A DNA stretch of 64,000 nucleotides from Rheum nobile (taxonomy: Eukaryota; Streptophyta; Magnoliopsida; Caryophyllales; Polygonaceae). Every line of letters starts with the position of its first letter. The stretch's first letter is position 1. The translations under genes and the position numbers were made by a program. The stretch is from assembly GCA_027886185.1 (NCBI GenBank), contig WOAB01000211.1:3696001-3760000 (forward strand), written 5' to 3'. The notes below the pieces were generated by a model, which was not told the DNA's origin, made no database searches, and was given only the letters and a program-made list of their open reading frames with translations. Below are positions 36,480-47,654 of this stretch, piece after piece.

Positions 36480-37690
36480 GAGGTATATATATTATAGGGA
36501 ATGCACAAGTCATAACCATTAATAAGGAGAGAACTGAGAACGCATCAAAGGCGTTCTCACGCTCGCACTCGTGTTTATTGCGAGTGAACATGGATGTTCA
36601 CCGGTTTGTTTGTATATATTCATCACAATCTATAAGCGATCTTCACCCCTTTTCAATTTAAAAATACCGAATTCTATAGTGTTTATATGCTCATGTTTAT
36701 GTATTCCAGACTTTCAAATCTTATTAAAATGACCATCTGATGTTCATTGCATGTTTATGTGACACAAAATGGATAATTTTCAACATGAAATCAAGTCTAA
36801 ACTAAGTAAAAAGATGTGTTTTTTTATGTTTTTTGGGATGCACATATATGCGTAAACAAGTGGTACACATTAAGGCATGGGAGTGATGCACATTAAAGCA
36901 TGAGAATGATGAAAATTAAGGCGTAAGAGTGATGAACATTAAGGCGTAAGAGTGAAGACCATGCGTACATAAAAACGTGATGAACATCTAGCCATAAAAG
37001 GTTTGAACATCTAGGAATTGAAGTGTTGAACATATATGCACAAAATTGATGAACATTTAAGGCATGCACATCGAAAAGTGATGAACGTATGAGAGAAAAT
37101 TGATGAACATGCATGCATAAAAAGTGATGAACATCTAGGTACTAAAGTGGTGAGCATCTAGGTACTAAAGTGTTGAACATCTACGGACAAGAACATCTAA
37201 GACATGTTCACGCAAAAAATGATCAACGTATAGGAGAAAAAAGATGAACGTAATGCATAAAAAATTATGAATATATAGGTACAAAAGTGGTGAACATCTG
37301 GACGTGAAAGTGATGAATATTAAACGAAGAAGTGATGAACATCAAAAAATGTTCACGCGAAGAATGATGAACGTATAGGAGCAAATCGATGAACATGCAT
37401 GCATAAAGAAGTGATGAACATCTAGGTACAAAAGTGTTGAACATGTCGTCGTGAAAGTGGTGAACATCTACGAAAAGAAGTGATGAACATTGAAAAATGT
37501 TCATAGCGAAAAGTGATGAACATAGAATAACGATGACATGCATGTATAAAAAAACTAATGAATATCTAGGTATAAAAGTGGTAAACACATGGGCATAAAA
37601 GTGGTGAACTTTTAAGGAAAAAAGTGATGAACATGGAAAATATGTTATCAACGAGGTGCATACGATTTTTTTCCAAAAAAAAACACGTAT
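36480..37690. mobile_element. TGAACAT-motif array with terminal hairpins, probable non-autonomous DNA element
   Basis: From 36880 to 37650 the motif GTGATGAACAT, with companions such as CTAGGTA.AAAAGTG and CATGCATAAA, recurs about 25 times at irregular 20-40 bp spacing. At 36529-36602 three short hairpins follow one another: GAGAACGC/GCGTTCTC, CTCGCA/TGCGAG and GTGAACAT/ATGTTCAC. No coding frame is credible: the minus-strand frames simply read the repeat as HHF/VHH-type peptides. Ends are not defined. Confidence 0.5.
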
Positions 37691-38095
37691 AGTACAGGAG
37701 AAATTCGACACGGCCGAATTTTAGCCCTTTTAATGAAAGTCTAATATGTGTCATTCTTTCTCTCAGATCTTACATGCCAAAATGATTATTATTTTTCTCC
37801 TACATAATTGTTCTCATATGATCCATTTCCTATATTATTATTATTATATAAAAAGTACATAATGTGTAAATAAAGATGGAGTAGAAAAACCTAAAGTATA
37901 AAACCATGAATATAAAGGAAAGGTAAGATAGGTTTTGTAGATGATATGGATGAGAGAGAAATAAAAAAATGATTAGAAAACCAAATTAAAAACCACCATT
38001 ATTGATGACCTCAAGCCATATTTATAGATACGCTTTTATTTTAGGTCTTCTTTGTTGCACAAATTTATAATGCCATTATCATATATAATCGTTTT
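37691..38095. other. AT-rich spacer
   Basis: No gene or clear repeat seen. It ends with GTTTT, the left target duplication of the following solo LTR. Confidence 0.4.
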
Positions 38096-38885
38096 TGTTG
38101 GGATTTAGATACTTTAAGCGGAATTTCAGAAAACAGTTTTCTAACATCTAACTTATGATCTCATGCATAAACTTGATACGAACCACATATGAAAGAGTAA
38201 CATATATTTTGATGCAAAACTTGTTTCTGAGATCACCTTGGAGAATAGAGCATCAAGTGTGACTCCTCTACTTAGTCCACACGAGCACGGATCTGGATCG
38301 TCTGGGTTACGTCTGCTAGAACGCGGGAACGAAGTCAAAACTCGTCCGTGTTCCAAGACTAGTGGACCACCGTATGAAAGTGGATTTTTGTGGCTGAATT
38401 CTTGTCTGCACAAACTCACACATCAAGTTGCCAAATCACCTTATCTTACGTAGAGGTCAAATTGTATAATAGAGATCATATCTCTATCTTTTTTTGGAAA
38501 GCATATATTTAATATATATAAATATATTATCTTATCTTACATCATATATATCATAAGATATATTTTCTTTTATCATCAAATAATAGATAACTATTATCTC
38601 TTACTTGGTGAACAATCCACCTTTTTAATCTTCCACATGGCTGAAAATCCTAAAGCCTCATTGGGCCTTTGGTTTCGCTTGATCCAATCCAATTACTCTA
38701 TTGTGTGTGACCTTATAGGACCCGGGTATAATAGCAATGAACCAAATCTAATTTATCCCATAAGTCATAGCTGGCTTCTAGCAAAGCACTAAGACTACCT
38801 AAAATATCCGGATTATTAATCTCCATTATAATCCTATGCTATTATTAGTAATTGTCATCTTGATTAAATGACACATATTCCTTCA
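38096..38885 (+). repeat. solo LTR of a Ty1/copia-type retrotransposon
   Basis: A 790-bp unit starts TGTTGGGATTTAGATAC and ends ACACATATTCCTTCA, the TG..CA form of copia LTRs. It is flanked on both sides by the same 5 bases, GTTTT (38091-38095 and 38886-38890), the expected target duplication. No internal domain is attached, so it is a solo LTR left by recombination. The copia call rests on the sequence style (TGTTGGGAT start); the retroelement type is otherwise unproven. The minus-strand frame 38153-38419 lies inside and is not a gene. Confidence 0.85.
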
Positions 38886-38890
38886 GTTTT

Positions 38891-39124
38891 TTCTTTCAAA
38901 AAAATATTTATGATACATTGATATATGTGTCAAGATTTTAATTATAGAAACTAAATTTGTGGTAGAAAATTCATTACCATCTTTTTATTTGAAAAAGATA
39001 ATTATGTTCCCCAAACATTATTTTTATAAATAACTATTTATATCTAATAATGTCATTATAATGTGCTCAACCAAAAAAACTCTTGGAGGCATCCTTGAGA
39101 AATTTAAATTAAAATAATAAAACA
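38891..39124. other. AT-rich spacer before the MULE
   Basis: No gene. AATAAAACA at 39116-39124 may be one half of a 9-bp target duplication of the MULE (compare AATAAAAAG at 55260-55268). Confidence 0.4.
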
Positions 39125-39365
39125 AAAATCCTATATGTATACGATATTTTGCCTAAATGCACATGAAATTGTGCGCTTATTGTAAGCATACGAGTTCGGT
39201 GCGCTTATTAAAAGTGTATAAGTGCAAAAGTGGAATTAAAAAAAGTAGTATCAGTGTGCTATGCACTTATTATAAGCGCACAACTATAAAGGGCTCCAGG
39301 GGCTTATGCGCTTAAAATAAGCGCATAGGTATGCACTTATTTTAAGCAGCTCTTTCTTCCTCCTT
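39125..39365 (+). repeat. left TIR of the MULE, palindrome-rich
   Basis: After the outer CTATATGTATACGATATTTT block come several half or full palindromes of the form TGCGCTTA-nnn-TAAGCGCA (39172, 39207, 39256). The best is TATGCGCTTA-AAA-TAAGCGCATA at 39305-39327. The PMD gene starts about 140 bp inside. Confidence 0.8.
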
Positions 39366-39899
39366 CCCCCCCCCCCTTCTGCAATCCTAAAATCCCGATA
39401 ATTTCGGCGGCCCCCGATTTCCTTCTTCCTCCATCTTTTCTTATTCTCCCTTAATCACAAAATCAAGGATGGCATCTTCTTCCTCTCGAGTGGGCAACCC
39501 AAACCGTGCAAACCAGGAGGCTGGCAGAGCTTCTGGCAGCGACAGTGGCGACCTCGGGGCTTCGACGACATTTCCGGTGATTTCGACGGCGATTGTAGTA
39601 CTCTCTGGTGATGGCGCTCCGGAGGAAATGCGTAGAGGAGAGGCTACCGATCCCGAGGTTGTGGTCGGTGTTGGTGGTGGTCGGGTTGGTAGCGTGCCGG
39701 TCGGTGGTGGTGGTGGTGATCCGATCGGTGGTGTTTGGGTGGCGATGTAGGAGAAGGACGAGGATAAGGACCACACAATTAGACGACGGGTGAGGGGTGG
39801 TGCCAGACGATCAGTAACCCGATCGACACTCGTGCCAGATGTGTCGGTGGACGTTACCGTCACTCCCGTACCGGCAGGCGTCCACCAGGTATACTGCTT

Positions 39900-40375
39900 T
39901 TAAAATCATTATATTTTGGATTTTAAGATTTTAGAAATTAAAAATATAGATTTGTTAGATTTTAGAATTTGAAATTAGAATTACGAAATAGATTTCATTA
40001 GATATCGGATTTTAGGATTTTAGAAATGAAAATACAAGATTTTAGATTTTGGATTTTAGAAATGAAATTATATATTTGTTAGATTTCACATTCATTAGAA
40101 TTTATAATCGAAATGAAATTGTTAAAATTATTTAATTTATTTCAATTTTACTTTAGGCGTTGTAGCCTTCAATGGCCCGTAATGGGCCAAAAACGCCTAA
40201 AATCTAAAATCTTGTATTTTCAATTCTAAAACTCTAAAATCCGATATCTAATGAAATCTATTTCATAATTCTAATTTCAAATTCTAAAATCTAACAAATC
40301 TATATTTTTAATTTCTAAAATCTTAAAATCCATAATCTAATGAAACTAAAATTTAATGAAATCCAAAATATAAGG
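39900..40375. repeat. long fold-back inside PMD intron 1
   Basis: The A/T-rich arm at about 39905-40070 (TTTTAGAAATTAAAAATATA, GATTTGTTAGATTTTAGAAT..) is the reverse complement of 40190-40350 (..ATTCTAAAATCTAACAAATC, TATATTTTTAATTTCTAAAA). Arms are about 150 bp with few mismatches; the loop is about 120 bp and has its own short inverted copy around GGCCCGTAATGGGCC. Confidence 0.8.
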
Positions 40376-40775
40376 ACGTATCGGGCCCAAGAAGGAGCAA
40401 TAGGCCCAAAAATGCCTTATTGGGCCCAATACGTCGTCATTAGGACGTATTGGGCCCAATAAGTCCGTATTGGGCCCAAAATTCAACAGCTCCTTATTGG
40501 GCCCAATATGCCTAATAAGGTCGTATTTGGCCCAATAAGGAGCAATCTGCCCAAAAACTCCTTATTGGGTCTAATAAGGTGTTATAGGCTATTTTTAGGG
40601 CCGAATAAGGAGCAATTTGCACTGAAAGACCTAAATGGGTCGTATTGGGCCGAATAAGGCCTTAGAGGCCATTTTAGGGCGGAATCGGTCGTATTGGTCC
40701 CAATAAGTCCGTATTGGGCCCAATAAGGCCCATTCTGCCTTTATTGGGCCGAATGGGCCTTAATTGGCCCAATAA
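40376..40775. repeat. GGGCCCAATA-rich irregular array in PMD intron 1
   Basis: About twenty copies of GGGCC(C/G)AATA(A/C)G or the reverse complement TATTGGGCC in both orientations over 400 bp. TGGGCC/GGCCCA is the plant site II core, but here it looks like a repeat expansion. Confidence 0.75.
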
Positions 40776-43079
40776 ATTTAGTTACCAAACATCTTCGGAT
40801 TAAATTTTAATTAAAGAAATATAAATACGTTTTTTAAACAAATACGGTTATAATAATCTAACAAATAAAAAATGTAGGCGATACGAGACGCATTAGGAGG
40901 TTCTGATGGGCTGACACATCCGGCTCCGATAGAGGACCGACGTGTCATGCCTCAGAGGCATATCTCAGACACCGTCGTTGGCATGCTTCTCTGCTACGAG
41001 CCGAATTTTTAGGTGCAGCATCACCAGTTCCTCAACCTTCTGTTTAGACCGAGGATGATAGCATGGAGGACGTGTATGTTGACGATATGGCAGTTGATGA
41101 GGAGGCGCAGCAGCCGCAGTAGATGTCAGATGATGACGAGGGCTTGGAGGGAGAGTACAAGGTTTATTTTGACCCGATTTTGTCGACGGATGAGACCGAC
41201 CCTCCAGATGCAGCCGCTCATTCTGCCCCCTCTCCTATGGCCTTTCCCGTTCCGTCCCCGGTCCAGGCTGGTCCTTCTGTCCCCTCCCCTGTAGCTTCCC
41301 CGCCACCCGCTCATTGTCATGCACCTCCTCCTCCCGGGGCGCCCATTCTAGGCCAGGCTCCTTGGATGCCAGGAGGGTCACGCATCCCTATCCTCCTTCA
41401 GAGCTACACGACCCACATCGCTAGGGCGATTTGGGACTTGACCCCTCTTGGCCCTCCTGTCCATATTGCTACCCCCATCCTTCCGCGAAACCGACGCAGG
41501 AGAGGTCGAGGAGGTCGAGGAGAGGCCGCTCCAGAGGTTGATGCAGAGGCTGCTCTAGAGGAGGTTGCTCAGGCTCCCCGTGGTACGGGCCGTCAGCGCC
41601 GCCAACCGACTCAGGAATTGGTACGTATTTAGGGTACAGTCCTGTTTTAGGTGAAATATAAATTTTAATTTTTGTAACTAATATTAATTATCGAACATTC
41701 AGACCCGCAAGGTCTTGAAGGTCCACTTTCACGTCGGATGGACCTCTCCGCTCGAGCAATACATCAGACTCGGGCCAGACACATGGTTTCAGCTGGCAGA
41801 GCGTAGTGGTCTCACCCATCTACGCAGTCTAGGAACCGAGGTAGTGGATCATGTGTTAGTGTCGGCTTTTGTCGAGAGATGGCACCCTGAGACATCATCG
41901 TTCCATTTTCCATGGGGCGAGATGACCATTACATTGCATGATGTTTATGAGATTCTCAGGGTGCCGATTGTCGGGTGGAGCTACACGGGTAGCATAGGTA
42001 TAGATCTGACTCAACGGGTCGTGCGCTTCTTTGGGCATGATGACACCACACAGATGAACAGATGGTACAACAGCGGCGGCATTCCATTGGCGCCGATGCT
42101 GCTGCTTTCAGAGACGGCCATAAGGTTCCACAGGGCAAGAATCCTGGTCGTTTGGTATGTATGCGCCAGTCTCTAGACAACATCAAATATGAGGAGGTAA
42201 TCTATTTCATTATATTAATATTTTATTTTATAATATATATTGACGCAAAATACTAACTTTATATAAATTACTTGTTACAGGTTCATTGGTTCCCTTTTGC
42301 TCGGGTATCATTCGACCGGCCGGAGTATGCTCCTTCTACGTTCAGAGGTATAATCCAGATTTTGGATATACATAAGCCATATCTGTCGGACCGCGTCCTC
42401 CGACAGTTCAGGCATGTACAGGGGATCCCGCACTTACCTCCAGAGCCTAAATCAGTCACTCGCTTGAACAACCTGACCCACTACGAAGTCATATTCGAGG
42501 ATGATCTGTTGGGGGCGTGGGATGAGGATCTGAGGCCTCTGATCCAGATTGAGGGTCCACCTGCTACGCGTTATTGGGATGTGACGGATGACTATTTGGA
42601 TTGGTTGGATGATTATTCTCATGTGTTGGTGGATCCCAGATCCACTAGACAAGATCGTCCCGCGGGCCCTGTCCATCCCACACCTTTGGTGGACACTCTT
42701 GCGGTATGTTTAATTCGTTTAATTCAATAAATGTTTATTATTAAATTGTCATATATAAATTCTAATGGGTATTATCATTACGAATACAGCGGAACCAGTT
42801 GGTTGCAGGTGAGCTCCGTGCATATTTAGAGACGCCGATGGATAGGAGCGTTATTCCCGCTGAGGAGGTTCAGGTGTTCATGAGTCGTCTATTGCATATG
42901 TTAACTGATGACACTCCTCCGATGGCCGCCCTTCCACCTCGCGCGTCACATATTTTTATGGATTCTATACACGAGGATGGGGAGGGTAGTGTGAGTCAGC
43001 CAGGTGAAGATTAGGGATGTTATGTATGTGTTTTTTGTTATGTATATATTTTATGTTATTTTTCATACTTTTTATGGAT

Positions 43080-43564
43080 TAGTCCCGAAATGCAAAATGT
43101 GCCAAAACCCCAAGAAATGCAAAATGGGCCCAAACTAGGCCCAATAGCACTTATAAGTCATGAAATGTGCCAAAAATCAAAAAATGCAAAATGGGCCCAA
43201 ACAAGGCTCAATAGCACTTATAAGTCATGAATAGTGCCAAAAATCCAAAAAATGCAAAATGGGCACAAACTAGGCCCAATAGCACTTATAAGTAATAAAA
43301 TAGGCAAAAAGGCCAAAAAATGCAAAATGGGCCCAAACTAGGCCCATTAGCACTTATTAGTCATGAAATGGGCCAAAAGGCCAAAAAATACAAAATAGGC
43401 CCAAACTAGGCCCAATAGCACTTATTAGTCATGAAATGTGTCAAAAGCCCAAAAAATGCTAAATGGGCCCAAACTAGGCCCAATAGCACTTATAAGTCAT
43501 GAAATATGCCAAAAATCCAAAAAATGCAAAATAGACCCAAACTAGGTCCAATAGCACTTATAAG
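43080..43564 (+). repeat. tandem array of about 68-bp units downstream of the PMD gene
   Basis: About seven units with the core AAAATGCAAAATGGGCCCAA then ACTAGGCCCAATAGCACTTA and TAAGTCATGAAA. It stops exactly where the gypsy LTR remnant starts, so the LTR inserted into or next to the array. Confidence 0.85.
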
Positions 43565-45460
43565 TGAAATACCTCAAATAAATGGATAATGACATAAGTG
43601 TAAATTAATTATGGGATTTTGTTAAAATTGGGGGAAATAAATTTTTTGGGGATTAAATCCCTAAACACATTCTCGGTTGTCTCTCTCTCCCGATCGATTC
43701 ATCGGTGCCCAGCGAAGCTCCTTCTCTTCCCCGGCGAATTAGTTCCTTCTCCGGTGCCAGCCGAGTGTTCTTCTCCGGCGAACCCGTCTTGGACCACTCC
43801 GCCGCTCTTTCTCCTCCTCCTTCTGCTGTCCGTGTTTGCTGCGAGCTGCTGCTTCTGGTTCGAGCCAAGGCTCGCTGCTGCAGTCCTAGTGCTTCCGCTG
43901 GTGGTCGTCTCCGTCGTGGTGTTCGTCAGCTGCAGTCCGTCTCCGGCGTAAGAGGTAAGGTGGTGCTTTGATTTGGGGTTTGCTTGGGGTTCATTTGGAT
44001 GAAGCTTTGCTGATTTTTTTAGGGTTTATGTTCGAATTGATATTGGTATATGTTCGAATTGATGATGTATGGAGGTCCGAATTGATGTTGAATTGTTCTT
44101 CATGGGCAGTTGAAGAAGAATTTCGTCTGGAGCTTGGGTTGATTTGTGTGTGTGTAGTGCTGAATTTTTGAAGGTATGATATTAGGGTTTGAATTTGGGG
44201 GTTTGAAATTGAGTTTGATTGCTAGGTTCATTTGTATTGCGCAAGCATAATTGATTGAGATTGGGTTGATTTGGGTGTGATTGACCTAATTAATTAAGGG
44301 TGTGATTTTAGGGTTTTGAATTGGGGTTTTATTTGGTTGTGGATTGGATGAGTTAATTAATGCCAGGGATTTGCTCGGATTGATTTCGCAGGTTCGTTCG
44401 GATTGACTGGAGATCTCTGAGGTCGTTGTGGTTCGACTTGAGGCAAGAGGATCCTTGCAAACTTATATATTTTATAAATTGATTTATGCTTAGTTTATTT
44501 CATAAATTGTTTTACCATTGCTTGAGCTATTTTATTGGTTTGATTGACTATGTAATTGCTCGGGTGATAATGTGTGATGTGTGTGTAAGGATATGTGATA
44601 ATGTGAGATGATGTGTGTGTGATGATATGTGATGATGTGTGATGATGTGTGTGTGATGATATGTGATGATGTGTGATGGTGTGTGATAAGGTATGGTTAT
44701 GTGATTTTGATTGTCGTTGTGTTGGTTGATTGGTGTCGGTATGGTGTGGATAGTGGGTTTTAGAGGTTGTGAATTGTCTTACCTTGGTGATGTGGGGATG
44801 GAGACGGGGATGTTGTGAATTGTCTCACCTTGGTGATGTGGGGGTGGAGACGGGGATGTTGTGAATTGTCTCACCTTGGTGATGTGGGGGTGGAGACGGG
44901 GATGTTGTGAATTGTCTCACCTTGGTGATGTAGGGGTGGAGACGGGGATGTTGTGAATTGTCTCACCTTGGTGATGTGGGGGTGGAGACGGGGATGTTGT
45001 GAATTGTCTCACCTTGGTGATGTGGGGGTGGAGACGGGGATGTTGTGAATTGTCTCACCTAGGTGATGTGGGGGTGGAGACGGAGATGTTGTGAAGTGGT
45101 AATTGTGTGAAAGGGTTGCTTGCCTACCTGATTAAGTGGTTGTTTGAAGTGATATATATGTATATTTTAATTGTTTGTGATTGGTTGAATATGAGTTGAG
45201 TTATCTTTCTTGGTTGCTTGGGTCGGATATGGTGATGACTAGTATATATTGATTTTTGTTTGTATTGATTGAATGTTATGATGATGAAATGGATATGTGC
45301 GTGTGATATGAATTGTCTTGTAGTGTATCTGATTAAATGTTGACGTGGTAGTCAGATATGACTAAATGTGATTAGTGTCTGTTGACACGTGTGTGTGTGT
45401 GTTGGCTTGAATGTGTATGTGTGTGTGTTGGATCGTGTGTGTGTGTTGGATTGAGTGTGA
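43565..45460 (+). repeat. truncated Tekay-like LTR
   Basis: Starts TGAAATACCTCAAATAAATG, like the LTR at 2519 (TGAAATACCCCATG..AAATGG). It has a CT-rich GC-rich leader (43680-43960) as in that LTR, a GGCAAGAGGATCCTTGC block near 44440 matching GGCAAGATGATTCTTGC at 3387, GTGATGAT repeats (44575-44690), a 46-bp minisatellite and GT runs (45388-45455). The closing GGGTGTTACA is missing, so the 3' part is lost near 45460. The frames inside are not genes. Confidence 0.75.
44786..45095 (+). repeat. 46-bp minisatellite in the truncated LTR
   Basis: About seven nearly identical units with GGTGATGTGGGGGTGGAGAC followed by GGGGATGTTGTGAATTGTCT and CACCTT. Distances between unit starts are 46 bp. The parent LTR at 2519 has only scattered single blocks. 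Confidence 0.92.
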
Positions 45461-45649
45461 AACCATAATCATACTGTTCAGAGTTTGAAACCATAATCAT
45501 ACTCCATGCTATGGCGTAAGTATAAAGTTCAAGTTATAACTTCTTAAGATTTTGTAATATCACATTACTATATAGTACAAGTGATATTTTTTAAAGGAAT
45601 GATTATATTACATTATTATAAACTATAATTAGCAACTTCATATGACTTC

Positions 45650-46420
45650 AGAGCAGTCCTTATGGGGGCTTTTGGAAATTTTTGGAAAAAAATATTCCAT
45701 TGCCAATTTAAGCCCCCCCCCCCCCCCCCCCCCTCAAAGGCTTATGAAAAGCCTTATTTTTAAGCCCCAAATCATGGGGCTTAAACTAAAGGCAGCGCCA
45801 TGTGTCGCTCCATTATTGGAGCCGCGTCGCGCGTCCGATGAGCAACACGTGACGCTCCAACGGACGATTAGGATTTATTATTGGCCGTCCGTTACTTTTT
45901 TGAAAAAAATTGTTTGTTTTAAATTTCAAACATTAAAATAAAAAAATAAAAAACACCATAATTCTAGTTTCATTTTTCTCTATCCATAGACATCCATTTC
46001 AGATATATTTGGTATATTTTAATTTTTCTTATTGTATATTGTATATCATTAATTGAAAATAAATCATTTTAATATTATTTATGGTGGTTTAGAATATAAA
46101 TATATACTAATTTTATTTCTTTACATTAAAATGACATTGTGGAAAAACTTAATAAATTTTATAAAAATATAAATTTTAATAAAATAAATATTTTTATAAT
46201 GTAATATAAAGGCTATATTAGTATTTTAATATAAAAGATATTATGATAATTTAATATAAATGGCATAATTGTAATTTAATATAAATATATATTAGGTTGA
46301 AAAGCCTTTTCAAAAGCCCCTCCATTATAATGGTTTTTTGATTTGGGGCTTAAATGGAGAGAGAAACTCAAAAATCCCCCATTTAAGCCCCCATTTAAGT
46401 CCCTCCATAAGGGATGCTCT
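45650..46420. mobile_element. MITE with AGAGCA..CCTTATG termini
   Basis: The left end AGAGCAGTCCTTATGGGGGC and right end (reverse complement) AGAGCATCCCTTATGGAGGG form inverted repeats that continue imperfectly with AAGCCCC-rich sequence; the unit is 771 bp. A 20-21 base C run lies at 45713-45733. The two flanks resemble each other: CCATGCTATGG..AAGTTCAAGTTATAACTT at 45508 and CATGCTATAAAG..AAGTTCAATATATAACTT at 46421. This suggests it sits between two copies of a local repeat. Family (hAT or Harbinger-like) is not settled as no target duplication is clear. Confidence 0.65.
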
Positions 46421-46704
46421 CATGCTATAAAGTAAATATGAAGTTCAATATATAACTTTAGGTTCGTAACTTCATAACATAAGACTTCTTCATATCACAT
46501 TAGTATAGGTATAGGACAACTACTACTTGCTTAAGAATTCATTATATTACATTAGTATAAATTATAATTGATGAATATTGTATAAGTATAAAGTATTAAA
46601 ATCTTAAAATAACAATTAACATTATCATAAAGTTATGTTATGAATGCCTTTAATCACGAAAAATAACAATTAATATTATTATCATTAAGCCCAAGTGCGT
46701 TTAT

Positions 46705-46945
46705 TATTTGGGCCTAATACAGTATCGGGCCCAAATATAGGCCCATGTGTTGTGCGCTTAGAATAAGCGCACAACTTCGTGCACTTACAATAAGCATACA
46801 ACACCTAGGCCTATATTTGGGTCCAATACTGTATAATGGCCGATTCCAACGGGTATAAATCTGACCGTTTGTGCACTTATTGTGAGTGCACAAACGGTCA
46901 TTTTTCTAACGGCATAATTTTCCGCCTATAAATACCATAGCCAAT
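46705..46945 (+). promoter_or_regulatory. internal palindrome cluster and promoter of the GRF gene
   Basis: An inverted repeat TACAGTATCGGGCCCAAATA / TATTTGGGTCCAATACTGTA (46718-46833) encloses the palindrome GTTGTGCGCTTA-GAA-TAAGCGCACAAC. Then comes a perfect palindrome with 15-bp arms GACCGTTTGTGCACT / AGTGCACAAACGGTC at 46863-46899, and 28 bp after it TATAAATA at 46927-46934. The motifs are the same as in the MULE TIRs, so this is an internal TIR-like promoter. Confidence 0.75.
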
Positions 46946-47180
46946 TTCATTCTCTTCCACATCCAAACAAAACATTCAACTCACATTCGGTGGCTTCAAT
47001 TTTCAACGTTCGTTTTTTGTACATTCTTGAGCTCAATATCCGCCGTGCAGAGGAGAAAACTCGACCCGTGAGGGATTATTCAGTTTCTCGGTAATGCTAT
47101 TCATCTTTATTTGGCATTATATTTTTTTAAGAGTTTATAGCTTGTGATAAATAAATTCATATTCCAGATCGTTGGATAGT

Positions 47181-47589
47181 ATGGCTTCGTCGTCCAGCAC
47201 GTCCAACAGTGCACATGCTCCGGTTACAATGTGCCAATGCAATTTCCCGGTCGTCTTGTACACTTGCGACATGCCCATTCACGTCCAACAGTGCACATGC
47301 TCCGGTTACAATGTGCCAATGCAATTTCCCGGTCGTCTTGTACACTTGCGACATGCCCATTCACTACAAAAGAAGGTACCTCGCATGCAAGGATTACATC
47401 TCAATGGAGCGGGATGGGGAGATGAGAGGGTGTCGTACCTTTAAGTGGCTTGATCCACCGTATGACGACAATACTGCCAAGATTATCAGAGAATTGGTGC
47501 TAGAAAGAAATGAGCTTAAAAATTTGTGTGACACTCTTTTAGATTCAAACGTGAAGTTGAGGAAGAAGATATATTATCAAAGGTTATGA
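47181..47589 (+). pseudogene. GRF-type zinc-finger protein, frameshifted by an exact 82-bp duplication
   Basis: From ATG 47181 the frame starts MASSSSTSNSAHAP and gives the first zinc ligands MCQCNFPVVLYTCDMP. After the second copy of a tandem duplication (47201-47282 and 47283-47364, identical) the continuation appears: YKRRYLACKD, RDGEMRGCRTFKWLDPP and a C-terminal coiled-coil-like ELVLERNELKNLCDTLLDSN with stop at 47587-47589. The C-x-C..C..C-x-F-x-W-x-D pattern fits the GRF zinc finger, which binds single-stranded DNA in known proteins and often occurs in plant transposon-borne genes. As 82 is not a multiple of three, the two copies put the halves out of frame. A 5' leader intron (about 47091-47167, GTAATG..TTCCAG) is likely. 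Confidence 0.7.
47201..47364 (+). repeat. exact 82-bp tandem duplication
   Basis: The two copies, starting GTCCAACAGTGCACATGC and ending ACATGCCCATTCAC, show no differences, unlike everything else here. Confidence 0.97.
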
Positions 47590-47654
47590 TTACAAGCAAT
47601 AAGTTTATTATGTCTTTTGATTACATAAGTCTACAAATTTATGAATAATGTTAT

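Larger units (their letters stand above)
39469..43014 (+). pseudogene. plant mobile domain (PMD / MAIN-like) gene carried by the MULE
   Basis: At least five exons: 39469-39887, 40878-41620, 41703-42196, 42281-42703, 42790-43014, each with plausible GT/AG borders (for example GAATTG|GTACGT, TTACAG|GTTCATTGG, TTGCG|GTATGT). Exon 1 is Gly/Ser/Val-rich with a TAG at 39748. Exon 2 is Pro- and acid-rich with stops near 41010 and 41120 and an RNRRRRGRGGRGE patch. Exon 3 holds the PMD core: HFHVGWTSPLEQYIRLGPDT, LVSAFVERWHPETSSFHFPW and GEMTITLHDVYEILRVPI. Exon 4 has VHWFPFARVSFDRPEYAPST and VLRQFRHVQGIPHLP. The domain is known from plant host genes (MAIN/MAIL) and as passenger of MULEs and gypsy elements; its role in transposition is unknown. 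The end of exon 3 appears shortened compared with the family. Confidence 0.75.

Noticed and set aside
36893..37754. Minus-strand frames with HHF/VHH repeats, up to 148 codons
   Set aside because: Direct translation of the TGAACAT array.
38153..38453. Frames of 71-88 codons in the 38.1-38.5 kb region
   Set aside because: Inside a solo LTR; no domain.
39441..39863. 140-codon minus-strand frame, Pro/Thr/Ser-rich
   Set aside because: It lies opposite PMD exon 1, whose GC-rich codons leave the other strand open; splice and promoter context favour the plus strand.
43080..43564. Regularly spaced repeats resembling a CRISPR array
   Set aside because: Units are contiguous with no unique spacers, in a plant genome; an ordinary tandem repeat.
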